Source of the DNA: Gibbula magus
Taxonomy: Eukaryota; Mollusca; Gastropoda; Trochida; Trochidae
Direction of reading: 5' to 3'
NCBI GenBank assembly: GCA_936450465.1
Contig: OW388293.1
Coordinates: 30,943,860-31,007,859, forward strand
Length of the DNA stretch: 64,000 nt
Part shown: one piece after another, positions 1 through 10,209 of the stretch
Position numbering within the stretch: position 1 is the first letter of the stretch
How the letters are laid out: the number at the start of each line of letters is the position of its first letter
Position numbers and translations under genes: made by a program
Notes under the pieces: generated by a model
Told to the model about the DNA's origin: nothing
Databases searched by the model: none
What the model saw: the letters and a program-made list of their open reading frames with translations, nothing else

Positions 1-99
1 TTGTTTTGTTGTTCTGTTTTGATGCAGTTTATTTACCTGTGAGTGACTGTGTCCTGTTTCCGACTCGAAGGTTTGATTATCTTTGTCTGCTCTTTCCAT

Positions 100-1000
100 C
101 GAAATGGCAAATTTACAAGATTTTGCCATGTCAACTTCTCATCAGTTAATAATTTTTTTTGATGGCTGATTGATATCTTGAGCTAATGTTTTGGAATCCA
201 AAAGTTCTTTCTGTGGACGACTTTCACCTATGCTTTTTCATCCAAGAACTCTATAACATAATCATGATGGTCTTTCACATTAATCACTACATATGGTGTT
301 GATAAGTTACTGTCCACTCCTCACTCGGTACTTCTGCCTGTCCGAGGGGTAATTTATAGGAACCCTTGGCTATCTCCCGAAGAAGAGGTAATGAGAAGCG
401 TAAACTGTAACTGAGGAGTAGAGTTGTAAGCATACATATCTCTGGTAATAGCTCTGGCCAGTGATGTTTCCTGAATTTAGAACAGGTTCTGAGATGTTTG
501 TGTATTCCTGTTGAAGGTCTCACAAGTACAATTTCCTTCAGGGTGGTATGGTGTTATTTTTGTCTTGGCAATCCCGTAAATGTTATATAGTTCATGGATT
601 ATTTTCAAAGTTCCTGATCTTGATCCTATCTACCCTTACTGGAGCTCCATAGTTAACAAACCATTCCTTGATCAATGTTCTGACCACCCTTGTCGCTGAT
701 GGATTTTATGGCTTGTGTAAACGTGGTATACACATCTCTCATCAGCAAGACATTTTCAAGCTTGTTAGTCCCTGGATCGATAGCACCCTCACTTGTAAGT
801 GGTAAGAATCTGTAATGGTCTCTTGAGTACTTTAGAAACAGTGGTAGGATGTACACTGTCTCCATGTTTGCCTAACATACATTTTGTGCATCTCTTGCAG
901 TATTTCAGGACATCTCTAGCCATGTAGGACCACATACGTCTACTATGCAATATTGCATGTCTTCTCAGCGCATTGGTGCCCATGGTCATAATCTACCGAC
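100..1000 (-). pseudogene. int: Retrotransposon integrase remnant (HHCC zinc finger, catalytic core, C-terminal tail)
   Basis: Integrase inserts the cDNA copy into the host chromosome. The minus strand shows an HHCC domain at about 870-1000 (DYDHGHQCAEKT, a frameshift, then RDVLKYCKRCTKCMLGK). The catalytic core follows at about 490-865, with NVLLMRDVYTTFTQAI and KITPYHPEGNCTCETFNR, the latter carrying the third acidic residue of the DDE triad (about 490-560). Next comes a WPELLPE/YAYNST-like segment at about 400-470, and a basic C-terminal tail to about 100. Several frameshifts and stops disable it. The core motif is unmistakable. Confidence 0.8.
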
Positions 1001-1479
1001 TTGATAACCTTTTCTTTCAGCTACTGTGGCAGTAAAAGTTGCTTTACTGAAGGCCCCTTCTCCATTATCTGCCTTTTCTTTTTCTTTAATCAAGTCTTCT
1101 TGTCCTCGGATGTTCCTGCAGGTACTGGCGTTTGGTAGGCTTCTTGTCTTGATCCCAATAGTGTTTAAATCTCAAAATGTATTTGTCTTCATCCTGAAGT
1201 TTGGCTATCTCTTCTGTTGAAATTGTTGGCATGTCAGTAGATATGATTGAAACTTGCCTGTAGTGTTTACTTCTTCCTGCGTTATCAACTCTGTAATCTC
1301 TTGTACAGTTGATCTGAAGACTCCTGGAAGCCGTGTAGTGACGTTGAGGTTTCCACTTCTAAAGCCTCTAGCCTGGCTGTCTCTGGAGAATGACTCGACT
1401 TGCAGCTGAGAGAATCTGCATTGTTTAGCATGCCTGACAAATGTCTAATAGTAAGGTTGAATTGAGCCAGTTTGCCTAC

Positions 1480-2095
1480 CCATCTCACCTCAGTATCTCC
1501 AAGTTATGCTGTTGTCTGAATGTAACTGAGTGGGTCATTATCTGTGAATACGAAGTCTTCTGTTCCAAAGAAAAGCTTCATGCCACTGTAATGTTCCATG
1601 TTCTTCTTGTTAGGATGTAAAGAACGACTCCATAGCTCAGGACCACTTTACCGTGTTCTTGTTTTTGTCCACTTGGCTCCAAGTCCTGCATTGGTTGCAT
1701 CTACCTCCAAACCTGAAAGATGTATGGCTCTGTGAAATCAGGAAAACTCAGAACTGGGAGAGAAGTTAGTTTAGTTTTCAACTCCTCAAAGACGTTATCC
1801 CATGACTCCTCCAATACCGAAATCCCCAGTCCTTGAAGACTAACTTTTCGCTTCCCTTTCCTGCTGGTATTTGTTCCTTGAAGCAGTGCATGTAAAGGAG
1901 CAATATTTGCAATATATTTTGCAAACCTTTTCCACTAAGTCCAAAAAATCCTCACAGCTGAGTTTTCTGTCTTTGATGTCTCCCAAGGTAGCGCCAGCTA
2001 GTTTTTGTCTTCAATTAGTAACACTCCTTGGAAATCTGGTGTCCAAGGTACTTCAACTTTTACTTCAAAAGTTGACAATTCTCAGGCCCTAAATC
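1480..2095 (-). pseudogene. pol: Reverse transcriptase C-terminal and RNase H remnant
   Basis: The order on the minus strand is KYLG (about 2045-2055, end of the RT palm and thumb), then EELKTKLTSLPVLSFPDF (about 1735-1795, the conserved linker), then FVFTDNDPLSY (about 1520-1555), and RWVGKLAQFNLTIRHLSG (just below 1490). The last two match the RNase H motifs seen in gypsy elements (TDNxPLxY; RWxxxLxxFxxxIxxxxG). Frames change several times and stops interrupt the matches. The polymerase core with YxDD is missing upstream, which suggests a deletion of a few hundred bases rather than simple point decay. Confidence 0.75.
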
Positions 2096-2403
2096 TATCT
2101 TCTCCATGAGATTCATTCCAAGCTACCTTTTCACTTGGTCTTGCGATACGTCCTGAATTGGAACTTCTTAAGAATTCAATTCCACAATCTTGTATGTTGG
2201 TTGCAGAAGAGTTGAGTTGGGCTATAGTTGTTCTTGGCTTGAGAGATATATCTCTGTCGCTAAAGTTTTTTCAACTTGTACTGGTACCGAAAATTGTTAA
2301 TATAGCCCAGTTTGGGAATCTTTTATCCTTCTGCTTCCTCTACCTTAATGAAATGATAAACATCCAAACAGTTCCTTCACTGGAAGTTTCGATTGAAAAG
2401 AAC

Positions 2404-2445
2404 TATGTTGTGGCTGATACTTGAGCTACTGTGTTAACAAGACAT
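2404..2445 (-). pseudogene. Retropepsin active-site remnant, catalytic residue lost
   Basis: Just downstream of the zinc knuckle, the minus strand reads LVNTVAQVSATT. This aligns with the usual LVDTGAQVS of Ty3/gypsy aspartic proteases. The catalytic Asp has become Asn and the Gly has become Val, so the enzyme would be inactive even without the surrounding stops. The match is short but is in the right place between gag and RNase H. Confidence 0.55.
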
Positions 2446-2499
2446 CGGGCAGGTTCCCACAGTTTTATTGATTGAGCCAACATCAAGCTCTCTTATTGT

Positions 2500-3341
2500 T
2501 AGGCTTTCCACTACAGGTTCTAGAAGTTTCCCTATTCCTTGTTAGCCTTTCCACTGTGAACAGTCTCTCTTTAGGTGTTCTGGGGAGCTACAAGTCCAGC
2601 ATTTCCAGGGCTTTCTGTCTTCCTTGACACCTCTCTGGTATCTTCCAGGTCTGGGCTTTGTATTTGGTCACACTGCTGGTCGATGAGCGACTGTTGTTGG
2701 GAGATAATCGACTCTGCCTTGACAGCGGCAGCATCTTGTGAGTGCACTGACTTGACCTTGACGTCTCCAAGTCAGGCCAAAGCTCTCAGGTCAAAGAAAG
2801 AGAATGTAGACTTGCCTCAACTCTGTCTTTAACCCGTCATCAGTGACGACCTCTGCCAGCCTCCCCTTCAGTGTAGCTTCCCTGTTCTTCCTCAAAGCAG
2901 GTTCCAGGTCAGCGATCGAAAAGCTCGACCATGTTTAAGGAACAGATGACAAGATCCTCTTGTCCTTGTTTGAGAGAGTAAAATCTCTCCTGGAGGAGTG
3001 GAAGCTGGTCTCCATTTCCGAAGATCCTCATCAAACCCTGAAGATCTACTCAGGTTTGTCCTTGATTGGATCACCCCGTCCCCGGATCTCTTGTCTGGCC
3101 CATTCAGCTAGGTTCTCAAGTTAGGAACAAGTTGCCAAAATCAGCTTGACCTCTGATGTCCGAAATCCACTCACTTATGGTGGGGTCACACGTCCTCACC
3201 TGCCTTCCCGTAAACCGCTCCATTTTCCTTCCAGCAGCCATCATTATTGGTTTTTACTTCTTCCTGCTGGTGCCATATCCAGTCCTTCTGGTCTTTGAGT
3301 CTGACTCTCAGCCTGTCCAGCTCTGATGTTAGCTCCTCCAT
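2500..3341 (-). pseudogene. gag: Retrotransposon gag remnant with CCHC zinc knuckle
   Basis: Gag forms the retrotransposon particle and binds its RNA. The reading starts at a minus-strand ATG at 3341 (MEELTSELDRLRVRLKDQKD), an amphipathic, coiled-coil-like N-terminus. Frameshifts and stops then break the frame; recognisable pieces include DPTISEWISDIRGQADFG near 3121-3180. A zinc knuckle, CWTCSSPEHLKRDC (C-x2-C-x4-H-x4-C), is encoded at 2560-2601. That spacing is diagnostic for Gag nucleocapsid. Because of in-frame stops the copy cannot make a full Gag. Confidence 0.75.
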
Positions 3342-3595
3342 CTTACTGCCCTCTCCTCCTCCTGTCCTTTCCCCTCCTGGTAGCTACTTCCTGGCATATT
3401 TACACACTGCCATAGAATCACTACCTAAAGAAAACATTTAAGGTAAAGAATAGGAAAATACTTAAACACAATACAAAAAAACACACGAAAACAACTGAAT
3501 TTTGTCTTATCTTCATGGCACCAGTCTTCATCCCGTCCGGGATGTCTTTCATCATCCTGTCAGGCCAGCAGCTGAGGGTTGATCTTGCAAAGCTT

Positions 3596-3615
3596 GGATC
3601 CTACCTCTGACACTA
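3596..3615 (-). other. Probable primer-binding site (tRNA-Leu type)
   Basis: The minus strand reads TAGTGTCAGAGGTAGGATCC immediately after ...CCACA, as expected for an LTR end in CA followed by a primer site. It matches 15 of 20 bases of the complement of a typical animal tRNA-Leu 3' end (TGGTGTCAGGAGTGGGATTC, recalled from general knowledge). Four of the five differences are G/A changes of the kind left by mutational decay. Confidence 0.45.
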
Positions 3616-3729
3616 TGTGGACAGTAAGACAAGCACTGTTGAATTGCCTCCTTCTCATTGTGCCATGTGGAATTGACTGGACGTGCAATGCATCATTTGA
3701 GATTGAACTTATTTATTTATGAAGTACAG

Positions 3730-4880
3730 TAAATAAAACAAATTTTAACTTCAATATTCATACAACTTGTCAGAAACAGCCACAACAAGGGAGTTTCTAT
3801 ATAAAAACCTCCCATTCTTCCTGGACATCACTGTAGGAACTTTACACATAGGTTTGAGCTTATAGCGCTGCAGGCACTTAACACTTGGGTGAAACTGTTT
3901 GTACTTTAGTGCATCGAATTCTGCTGAAAACTGTTACTTTCTTGAAACTGTACTTAAAAGTCCTTATGAAAAAAATAGTTATAAGAAATTCATGAATTCT
4001 TGATGATTAATCAAAATCGCATGAAAGATAAAAATGATTTTTGCTTGAGCTTAAAATGAAATATTAATTCTCTCCAAGGATGCAACTGAATTTCAGGATG
4101 TACAGGTGAAGATAGCTGTGTTAAAATGTATAAGTAGCTGCATATATATATGCGTACTTAGTTTTGAAAATTGTTTCATAATTTTTAGCCTAATTAATCA
4201 TGCCTAAAAGGCCAATTGCTCTATTTGTATTGCTTAATATCGAATGTCCTTTATTATGCTATGAATATACTTTCTGCTGCTTTAATAACAAATATTTGAA
4301 TGTATGCAGTGATTGTTGTTTGGTCACAGCAATATTTCTTTGTCTTCAATCTAGATTGCTTTCAATCTTTGGTACATTTCGCTTCATGGCAACAAAATAA
4401 TAATTATCAATGCCATAAATCATGTTTTTAACATACATTTTCTAGAATATGTCATTTATGATGACAAATGGAAACTTACAGAATTTTTTAAAAAATGCAT
4501 CAGTTGAACTTTAATATGCAGTAGTTAATATTTCGTCTTGATCATATTCTTTAGTCTTAATTGTTCTTTATGAAATGAAAATGATGGTAACTTTACAATG
4601 CCAATACAGTAAGTAATAATAACCATTTTAACAACTAATATCCAGTGCAAGTCACTGATCAACGGGGTACATTGTATCCTTAATTAAGGAACTGTACTTT
4701 TGATGCTGCCCATTTCCGTAAAGACAGCACTAGCTATTCAGCTGCAGGTACCAGTTTGTATTGCCGGTTGGACTGAGTACATTGTGGATTAGGTGCCTTC
4801 ACCAGAGACTACTATTATAAGGCCCAGGTCACAAACACTTGTCTGCAATGGGGTTTTAACCTGACAGTGAGAGGCCAGCA
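3730..4880. other. AT-rich stretch, nothing recognised
   Basis: This is mostly AT-rich sequence with no ORF of note, no tandem structure and no match to the other repeats in the window. The first few hundred bases may still belong to the 5' LTR of the gypsy element. A 66-codon ORF at 4200-4400 shows no recognisable motif. Confidence 0.5.
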
Positions 4881-4887
4881 TGCTCAC

Positions 4888-5076
4888 CACTACACTACAC
4901 TACACTACACTACACTACACTACACTACACTACACTACACTACACTACACTACACCACACCACACCACACCACACCACACCACACCACACCACACCACAC
5001 CACACCACACCACACCACACCACACCACACCATACCACACCACACCACACCACACTGCTCTGCTCTGCTCCGCTGC
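4888..5076. repeat. Compound pentanucleotide microsatellite (CTACA)n-(CCACA)n-(CTGCT)n
   Basis: About 13 CTACA units run to about 4954. They are followed by about 20 CCACA units to about 5055 with one interruption (CATACCACAC near 5031), then a short CTGCT/CCGCTG tail. The shared five-base period and single-base steps suggest one array that mutated and re-expanded. The ORFs that cross it (Thr/His/Tyr repeats) are artefacts of the repeat. Confidence 0.97.
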
Positions 5077-5079
5077 TGT

Positions 5080-5569
5080 GTACTATGTTTACAGGGAACA
5101 GTTTACCATTTTCAGGATTAGAGAGGAGATATATATTTGAGTTGTATTTGCCTGTGATTTTGGGGAGACATTGACATCTGATATTTCAGGAGCCTTCAGT
5201 GAGTCTTTACCATGATCATTTGATGTTGTGTGCCATGTACAATCTGAAATAATTGTCATTAGTTGGAAATGTTTTCTTATACAAATGTTTTAGTGAAGGG
5301 TGAGATATAACCTATTGGACATAATAAGAAAATATGAGAATATTTTTTTTGGTAAAACTACGTTACAGATGAATAATATGCAGCAAGATAAATATTTCAT
5401 GTGTTATATTTGATGTTTTCCAACTGTAAGGAAACTTGTTAAAATGATCTCAAATCTTGTTTTGTAGATACTGTAATGACGAATACAAAGTAGTTCGTTC
5501 TTAGCACACTTAAAATATACTGAGAACGAACAAATATACATATATGGATATGAATGTTTTTTTTATTCA
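5080..5569. other. AT-rich stretch, nothing recognised
   Basis: No tandem repeat, ORF or inverted repeat was found between the microsatellite and the ORF that follows. Confidence 0.5.
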
Positions 5570-5572
5570 TGA

Positions 5573-6025
5573 TGTGCGATATTCCAACAAGGTTCTTGTG
5601 TCGTTACCAATCTGCTTGATAAGACACAGATGTGTGAAACATTGCATGTCATGGATAAAGATGTTGCTATGGAAATATTTCTTTCAAATCTCATCATTCC
5701 AACTTCTAAAACGCCTCTGAAAGAAGTTATGATGAACAGAGACTGCATGGCATGGCCCAATGGGGAAAAGTATGTGCAATATTGTTATCAAGACTATTGT
5801 CACAAACATTGTTGTTCAAGGATATATCTTGTAGCAGATGCTAGGACACATGCACAATTTGAACAACATAATGATATTACGGTATTACAGCAAGGCACAC
5901 ATATGCTCTTTGTCAAATGTGCATTGTCAAGTTTATGTAATAAAGTTCTCAAGCAGAATCTTCTAGTTGTTCTTTATGCTTTCATTATGAATTGTAGTCT
6001 TGATCGTCAAAAACAAAGGAATTGA
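5573..6025 (+). CDS. Unrecognised 131-codon ORF (start 5630; open from 5573)
   Basis: This is the longest plus-strand ORF outside repeats. The frame is open from a TGA at 5570 to the stop at 6025, with the first ATG at 5630. The product has scattered Cys and His residues (YCYQDYCHKHCCSRIY) but no domain I recognise, no signal peptide and no clear membrane segment. Composition is not obviously unlike the AT-rich flanks, and no strong splice sites frame it. It could be a chance ORF, a decayed transposon fragment or an exon. It lies just upstream of a transposable element, in a region with no other gene. Confidence 0.15.
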   Translation, partial: CAIFQQGSCVVTNLLDKTQMCETLHVMDKDVAMEIFLSNLIIPTSKTPLKEVMMNRDCMAWPNGEKYVQYCYQDYCHKHCCSRIYLVADARTHAQFEQHNDITVLQQGTHMLFVKCALSSLCNKVLKQNLLVVLYAFIMNCSLDRQKQRN

Positions 6026-6126
6026 CTGTTGTAGTGGATTTTGAACGTCGTATTCAACTATATTTGGAATATCTAAGTTCTTGGTGCTCTGCCGTTTACG
6101 CTATGCGCTCACACAGTGCCGCCAAC

Positions 6127-8087
6127 TTTTTAGCTCATCTGGCCTGAAAGGCCTGATGGGCTTATTGCATGGCATGGTGTCCGGCATTCGTCCGTCCATC
6201 TGTCCGTCCGTCCGTCTGTAAACTTTTCCCATGTTCATCTTCTCCAGAACCACTTGGTCTAGGGAGCCGAAATTTTGTGTGCAGACTCCTTGGCTAATGG
6301 GGATTCTAAATTGTAGATTTGGTGACCCCATGACCTCAAATGGGGTCACAGGGGTCATAACCCCAAAAACCAATTTTCATCTTTTTCTCCAATTTCAAAT
6401 GGTCTAGAGAGCTGAAACGTTGTGTGCAGACTCCTTGGCTAATGGAGATTCTAAATTGTAGATTTCGGGGCCCCATGACCTCAAATGGGGTCACAGGGGT
6501 CACAACCCTCAAAACCTATTTTCATCTTTTTCTCGTATTTCAAATGGTCTAGAGAGCTGAAACGTTGTGTGCAGACTCCTTGGCTAATGGAGATTCTAAA
6601 TTGTAGATTTCATGGCCCCGTGACCTCAAATGGGGTCACTGGGGTCACAACCCAAAAATCCTAATTTCATCTTCTTCTCCAGTTCCAAATGGTCTAGAGA
6701 GCTGAAAAGTTGTGTGCAGACTCCTTGGCTAATGGGGTTCTAAATTGTAGATTTCATGACCCCGTGACCTCAAATGGGGTCACTGGGGTCACAACCCCAA
6801 AAACCAGTTTTCATTTTTTTCTCCAATTTCCAATGGTCTAGAGAGCTGAAACATTGTGTGCAGACTCCTTGGCTAATGGAGATTCTAAATTGTAGATTTC
6901 ATGGCCCCGTGACCTCAAATGGGGTCACTGGGGTCACAACCAAAAAATCCTATTTTCATCTTCTTCTCCAGTTCCAAATGGTCTTGAGAGTTGAAAAGTT
7001 GTGTGCAGACTCCTTGGCTAATGGGGATTCTAAATTGTAGATTTCATGACCCTGTGACCTCAATTGGGGTCACGGGTCACAACCCCAAAAACCTATTTTC
7101 ATCTTCTTCTCTAGTTCCAAATGGTCTAGTGAGCTGGAAAGTTGTGTGAAGACTCCTTGGCCAATGGGGATTCTAAATTGTAAATTTCGTGACCCCTTGA
7201 CCCCAAATAGGGTCACAGAGGTCACAACCCCAAAAACCTCTTTTCATCTTCTTCTCCAGTTCCAAAAGGTCTAGAGAGCTGAAAAGTTGTTTGTTCGCTC
7301 ATTAAGCTAAGGGGGATTATAAATTGTAGATTTGGTGACCTTGTGACCCCAAATGTGGTCACAGGGGTCACAACCCCAAAAACCTAATTTCATCTTCTTC
7401 TCTAGTTCAAAATGGTCTAGAGAGCTGAAAAGTTGTGTGCAGACTCCTTGGACAATGGGGATTTTTAATTGTAGATTTCGTGACCCCATGACCTCAATTG
7501 CATTGGGGTCACAGGAGTCACAACCTTAAAAACCATCTTCTTCTCCAGTTCCAAAAGGTCTAGAGAGCTGAAAAGTTGTTTGCTCGCTCATTAAGCTAAG
7601 GGGGATTATAAATTGTAGATTTGGTGACCCTGTGACCCCAAATAGGGTCACAGGGGTCACAACCTTAAATCATGTTTTCATCTTCTTTTCAAGAACCACT
7701 GACCCTAGAGCCTTGAAATTTCATGTGCAGACTGGCCAATTGGGATTCTAAATTGTAGATTCGTGATCCTGCGACCTCAAATATAGGTCACAGAGGTCAT
7801 GACCTGAAATGTTTTTTCATCTTGAGATTTTATGTGCTCTTCAAAGGGAGGTAATTAAAAGAAAACAACAGTGATGAATTAAATCTTCAAGTGTGTCTTT
7901 ATTGTAGGGGATTTTATCTCGTGGCATAAAAGATAGGTCAGAGGGGTAAGGACTTTAAGACCTATTTCATCTTCTCCATTTAAAGTTTTTCCTATTTGTT
8001 GTACCTCTCACCTAGAAGTTGACATTTTGAATTAGTTAATGTATATAAAGCTTGATGAGCTACAGAGCCAGATGCTCTATTTTTTTA
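6127..8087 (+). mobile_element. Helentron-like non-autonomous element, family 1, copy a
   Basis: The left end is TTTTTAGCTCATC, followed by a GGCCTGAAAGGCC hairpin, GGCATGG and a GTCCGTCC microsatellite. A tandem array of about 11 units comes next. The right end is GATGAGCT followed by a hairpin (AGAGCC..GCTCT) and a T-run. AGCTCATC and GATGAGCT form short inverted ends. Known Helentron-associated elements (HINEs) and bivalve 'pearl'-type elements share this plan: short asymmetric inverted repeats, a central minisatellite, a 3' hairpin and insertion in T-runs. No protein is encoded. The class is inferred from structure alone. Confidence 0.75.
6230..7830 (+). repeat. Tandem array, period about 145 bp, about 11 units (inside family 1 copy a)
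   Basis: The phrase GCAGACTCCTTGG recurs at 6281, 6426, 6571, 6716, 6860 and 7005 and in weaker form to about 7720. Each unit also carries GTGACCCC..GGGGTCAC words that can fold back on one another. Units toward the right end are the most diverged. Confidence 0.95.
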
Positions 8088-8111
8088 GTCACCCAAGATT
8101 TAGGTCAACGT

Positions 8112-8260
8112 TGTACATAAAATGTCATATATATATATCATTTATATTTACTTTAGAGGCTAAAACATATCTTATTACACAAACCAATTAGCTGTAGTGG
8201 TAATAACGGTCTTGCGTATAACGCAAAAATTGCATGGCGGCCTTTTAATTATGATTACAT
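8112..8260 (+). mobile_element. TTAA-type MITE copy 3, left part (split by a family 1 insertion)
   Basis: This matches the interior of the intact MITE at 26817-27173: ATTTATATTTACT..AGAGG, then ACACAAAC.AATTA, then AAAAATTGCATGGCGGCC. The left terminal repeat is missing. The sequence resumes after the family 1 element, at 9625. Confidence 0.8.
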
Positions 8261-9624
8261 TTTTAGCTCATCAGGCCTAAAAGGCCCGATGGGCTTATGG
8301 CATGGCATGGTGTCCGGCGTCCGGCGTCCGTCCGTCCATCCGTCCATCCGTAAACTTTTCGCTTTTTCGACTTCTTCTCCAGAACCAATGACTCCACAGA
8401 GCTGAAATATAATGTGCAGACTCCTTGGCCAATGGGGATTCTAAATTGTAAATTTCGTGACCCCGTGACCCCATTTGGGGTCACAGGGGTCACATCCTTA
8501 AAAACCTATTTTCATCTTCTTCTTCAGTTCCAAAAGGTCTAGAGAGCTGAAAAGTTGTGGGCAGACTCCTTGGCCAATGGGGATTCTAAATTGTAGATTT
8601 CGTGACCCCGTGACCCCATAGGGGTCACAGGGGTCACATCCTTAAAAACCTATTTTCATCTTCTTCTTCAGTTCCAAAAGGTTTAGAGAGCTGAAAAGTT
8701 GTGTGCAGACTCCTTGGCCAATGGTGATTCTAAATTGTAGATTTCGTGACCCCGTGAGCCCAAATGGGCTCACCGGGGTCACATCCTTAAAAACTTATTT
8801 TTATCTTCTTCTCCAGTTCCAAAAGGTCTAGAGAGCTGAAAAGTTGTGTGCAGACTCCTTGGCCAATGGGGATTCTAAATTGTAGATTTCTTGACCCTGT
8901 GACCCCAAATGGGGTCACCGGGGTCACATCCTTAAAAAACCTATTTTCATCTTCTTTTCCAGTTCCAAAAGGTCTTGAGAGCTGAAAAGTTGTGTGCAGA
9001 CTCCTTGGCCAATGGTGATTCTATAAAATTGTAGATTTCGTGACCCCGCGACCCCAAATGGGGTTACCGGGGTCACATCCTTAAAAACCTATTTTCATCT
9101 TCTTCTCCAGTTCCAAAAGGCCTAGAGAGCTGAAAAGTTGTGTGGAGACTCCTTGGTCATTGGGGATTCTAAATTGTATATTATGTGACCCCGTGACCCC
9201 AAATGGGGTCACCGGTGTCACATCCTTAAAAACCTATTTTCATCTTCTTCTCCAGTTCCAAAAGGCCTAAAGAGCTGAAAAGTTGTGTGCAGACTCCTTG
9301 GTCATTGGGGATTCTAAATTGTAGATTTCGTGACCCCGTGACCCCAAATGGGGTCACAGGGGTCACATCCTTAAAAACATATTTTCATCTGCTTCTCCAG
9401 TTCCAAAAGGTCTAGAGAGCTGAAAAGTTGTGTGCAGACTCCTTGGCCAATGGGGATTCTAAATCGTAGATTATGTGACCCCATGTCCCCAAATGGGGTC
9501 ACAGTTGTCATGATCTAAGAACCTATCTTTTGCTTGTAAACAATAACTTAAATAACTTAATATTCAAATTTAGATAGTAAATCAATGACATCCTGATGAG
9601 CTACAGAGCCCATGGCTCTTTTTT
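8261..9624 (+). mobile_element. Helentron-like non-autonomous element, family 1, copy b
   Basis: The plan is the same as copy a: AGCTCATCAGGCC at 8265, CGTCCGTCC microsatellite, about eight units of about 145 bp (GCAGACTCC at about 8417 to 9435), GATGAGCT at 9594 and hairpin AGAGCCCATGGCTCT near 9605-9619. The units are more uniform than in copy a, so this copy is probably younger. It interrupts a TTAA MITE whose intact relative shows the empty site as a four-base T-run at 27008-27011. Confidence 0.85.
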
Positions 9625-9785
9625 ATTATTTCGAATGACAAAAACGATTGCCATGGTTTTTCGGAACCATGTATCTTCATTTTTAACTTGATTTTCCGAA
9701 GAGAGAAGGGTGTTTTACTATTGGTGACATTATTTTTCAAATACATTTCATCGACTAATTTCAGTGAGAAAACGTGTTATTTAAA
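9625..9785 (+). mobile_element. TTAA-type MITE copy 3, right part
   Basis: This continues the MITE after the family 1 insertion: ATTATTTCGAATGACAAA, CATTTTTAACTTGATTTTCC, GTGTTTTACTAT. At the right end AACGTGTTA passes straight into TTTAAA, lacking the CTGCCCC of the terminal repeat. The termini are therefore eroded or were lost. Confidence 0.8.
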
Positions 9786-9789
9786 TTCA

Positions 9790-10209
9790 ATATACAAGAA
9801 GCGCAGACAAGACAATTTGCCAAATGCCAATAAGAGTTGGTTTTGTTTCATGTATTTACTTATTTTAGGGATATCAACTTTATCAATTTACATGACAGAC
9901 CGAATCCTTAATCATTTAGTTTGTTCTTAGCATTCTCGTGCAATTTTGAAACCTTATGTTGTATCAGTTAGTTTACCTTTTTTCTGAAAATAAGTCAAAG
10001 TATATTTTCACGCAGTTTTCATCGATCTTGTCTATATATGTGTACATGTTTTGTCAATCAAATGAGAACTCAATCAGTTCCCTATCGCACACCACCATTT
10101 CTTAAAACATATAATTCTGTCACTTACTATTACTTTCATAGGAACTAGGATATATTATTCTTCCCAAAAATGCCGACGTATTTCGAGCACGAAACCTAGC
10201 AAGGTAAAA
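9790..10209. other. AT-rich stretch, nothing recognised
   Basis: No repeat or convincing ORF lies between the MITE remnant and the family 2 element. An 80-codon ORF at 9688-9930 begins inside the MITE remnant and is taken as chance. Confidence 0.5.

Larger units (their letters stand above)
1..3725 (-). mobile_element. Degenerate Ty3/gypsy-type LTR retrotransposon (3' end runs off the window)
   Basis: Read on the minus strand, the domain order is gag, zinc knuckle, protease, RNase H, integrase, as in Ty3/gypsy elements (integrase last). Matches to the family signatures are split over all three frames with many stops, so the copy is dead. A probable primer-binding site lies at 3596-3615 and a minus-strand AATAAA at about 3707-3716 falls in what would be the 5' LTR, to its right. 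The LTR's outer edge cannot be placed because the partner LTR is beyond base 1. No YxDD reverse-transcriptase core was found, and the gap between protease and the KYLG motif is too short to hold one, so an internal deletion is likely. Assignment to Ty3/gypsy is confident; clade is not. Confidence 0.85.

Noticed and set aside
1026..2832. Plus-strand ORFs over the first 3 kb
   Set aside because: They are antisense shadows of the minus-strand retrotransposon.
4867..5140. Two ORFs rich in Thr, His and Tyr
   Set aside because: They are translations of the pentanucleotide microsatellite.
6774..7489. ORFs inside the 145-bp arrays on both strands
   Set aside because: They repeat with the array period and end at random places; they are by-products of the tandem units.
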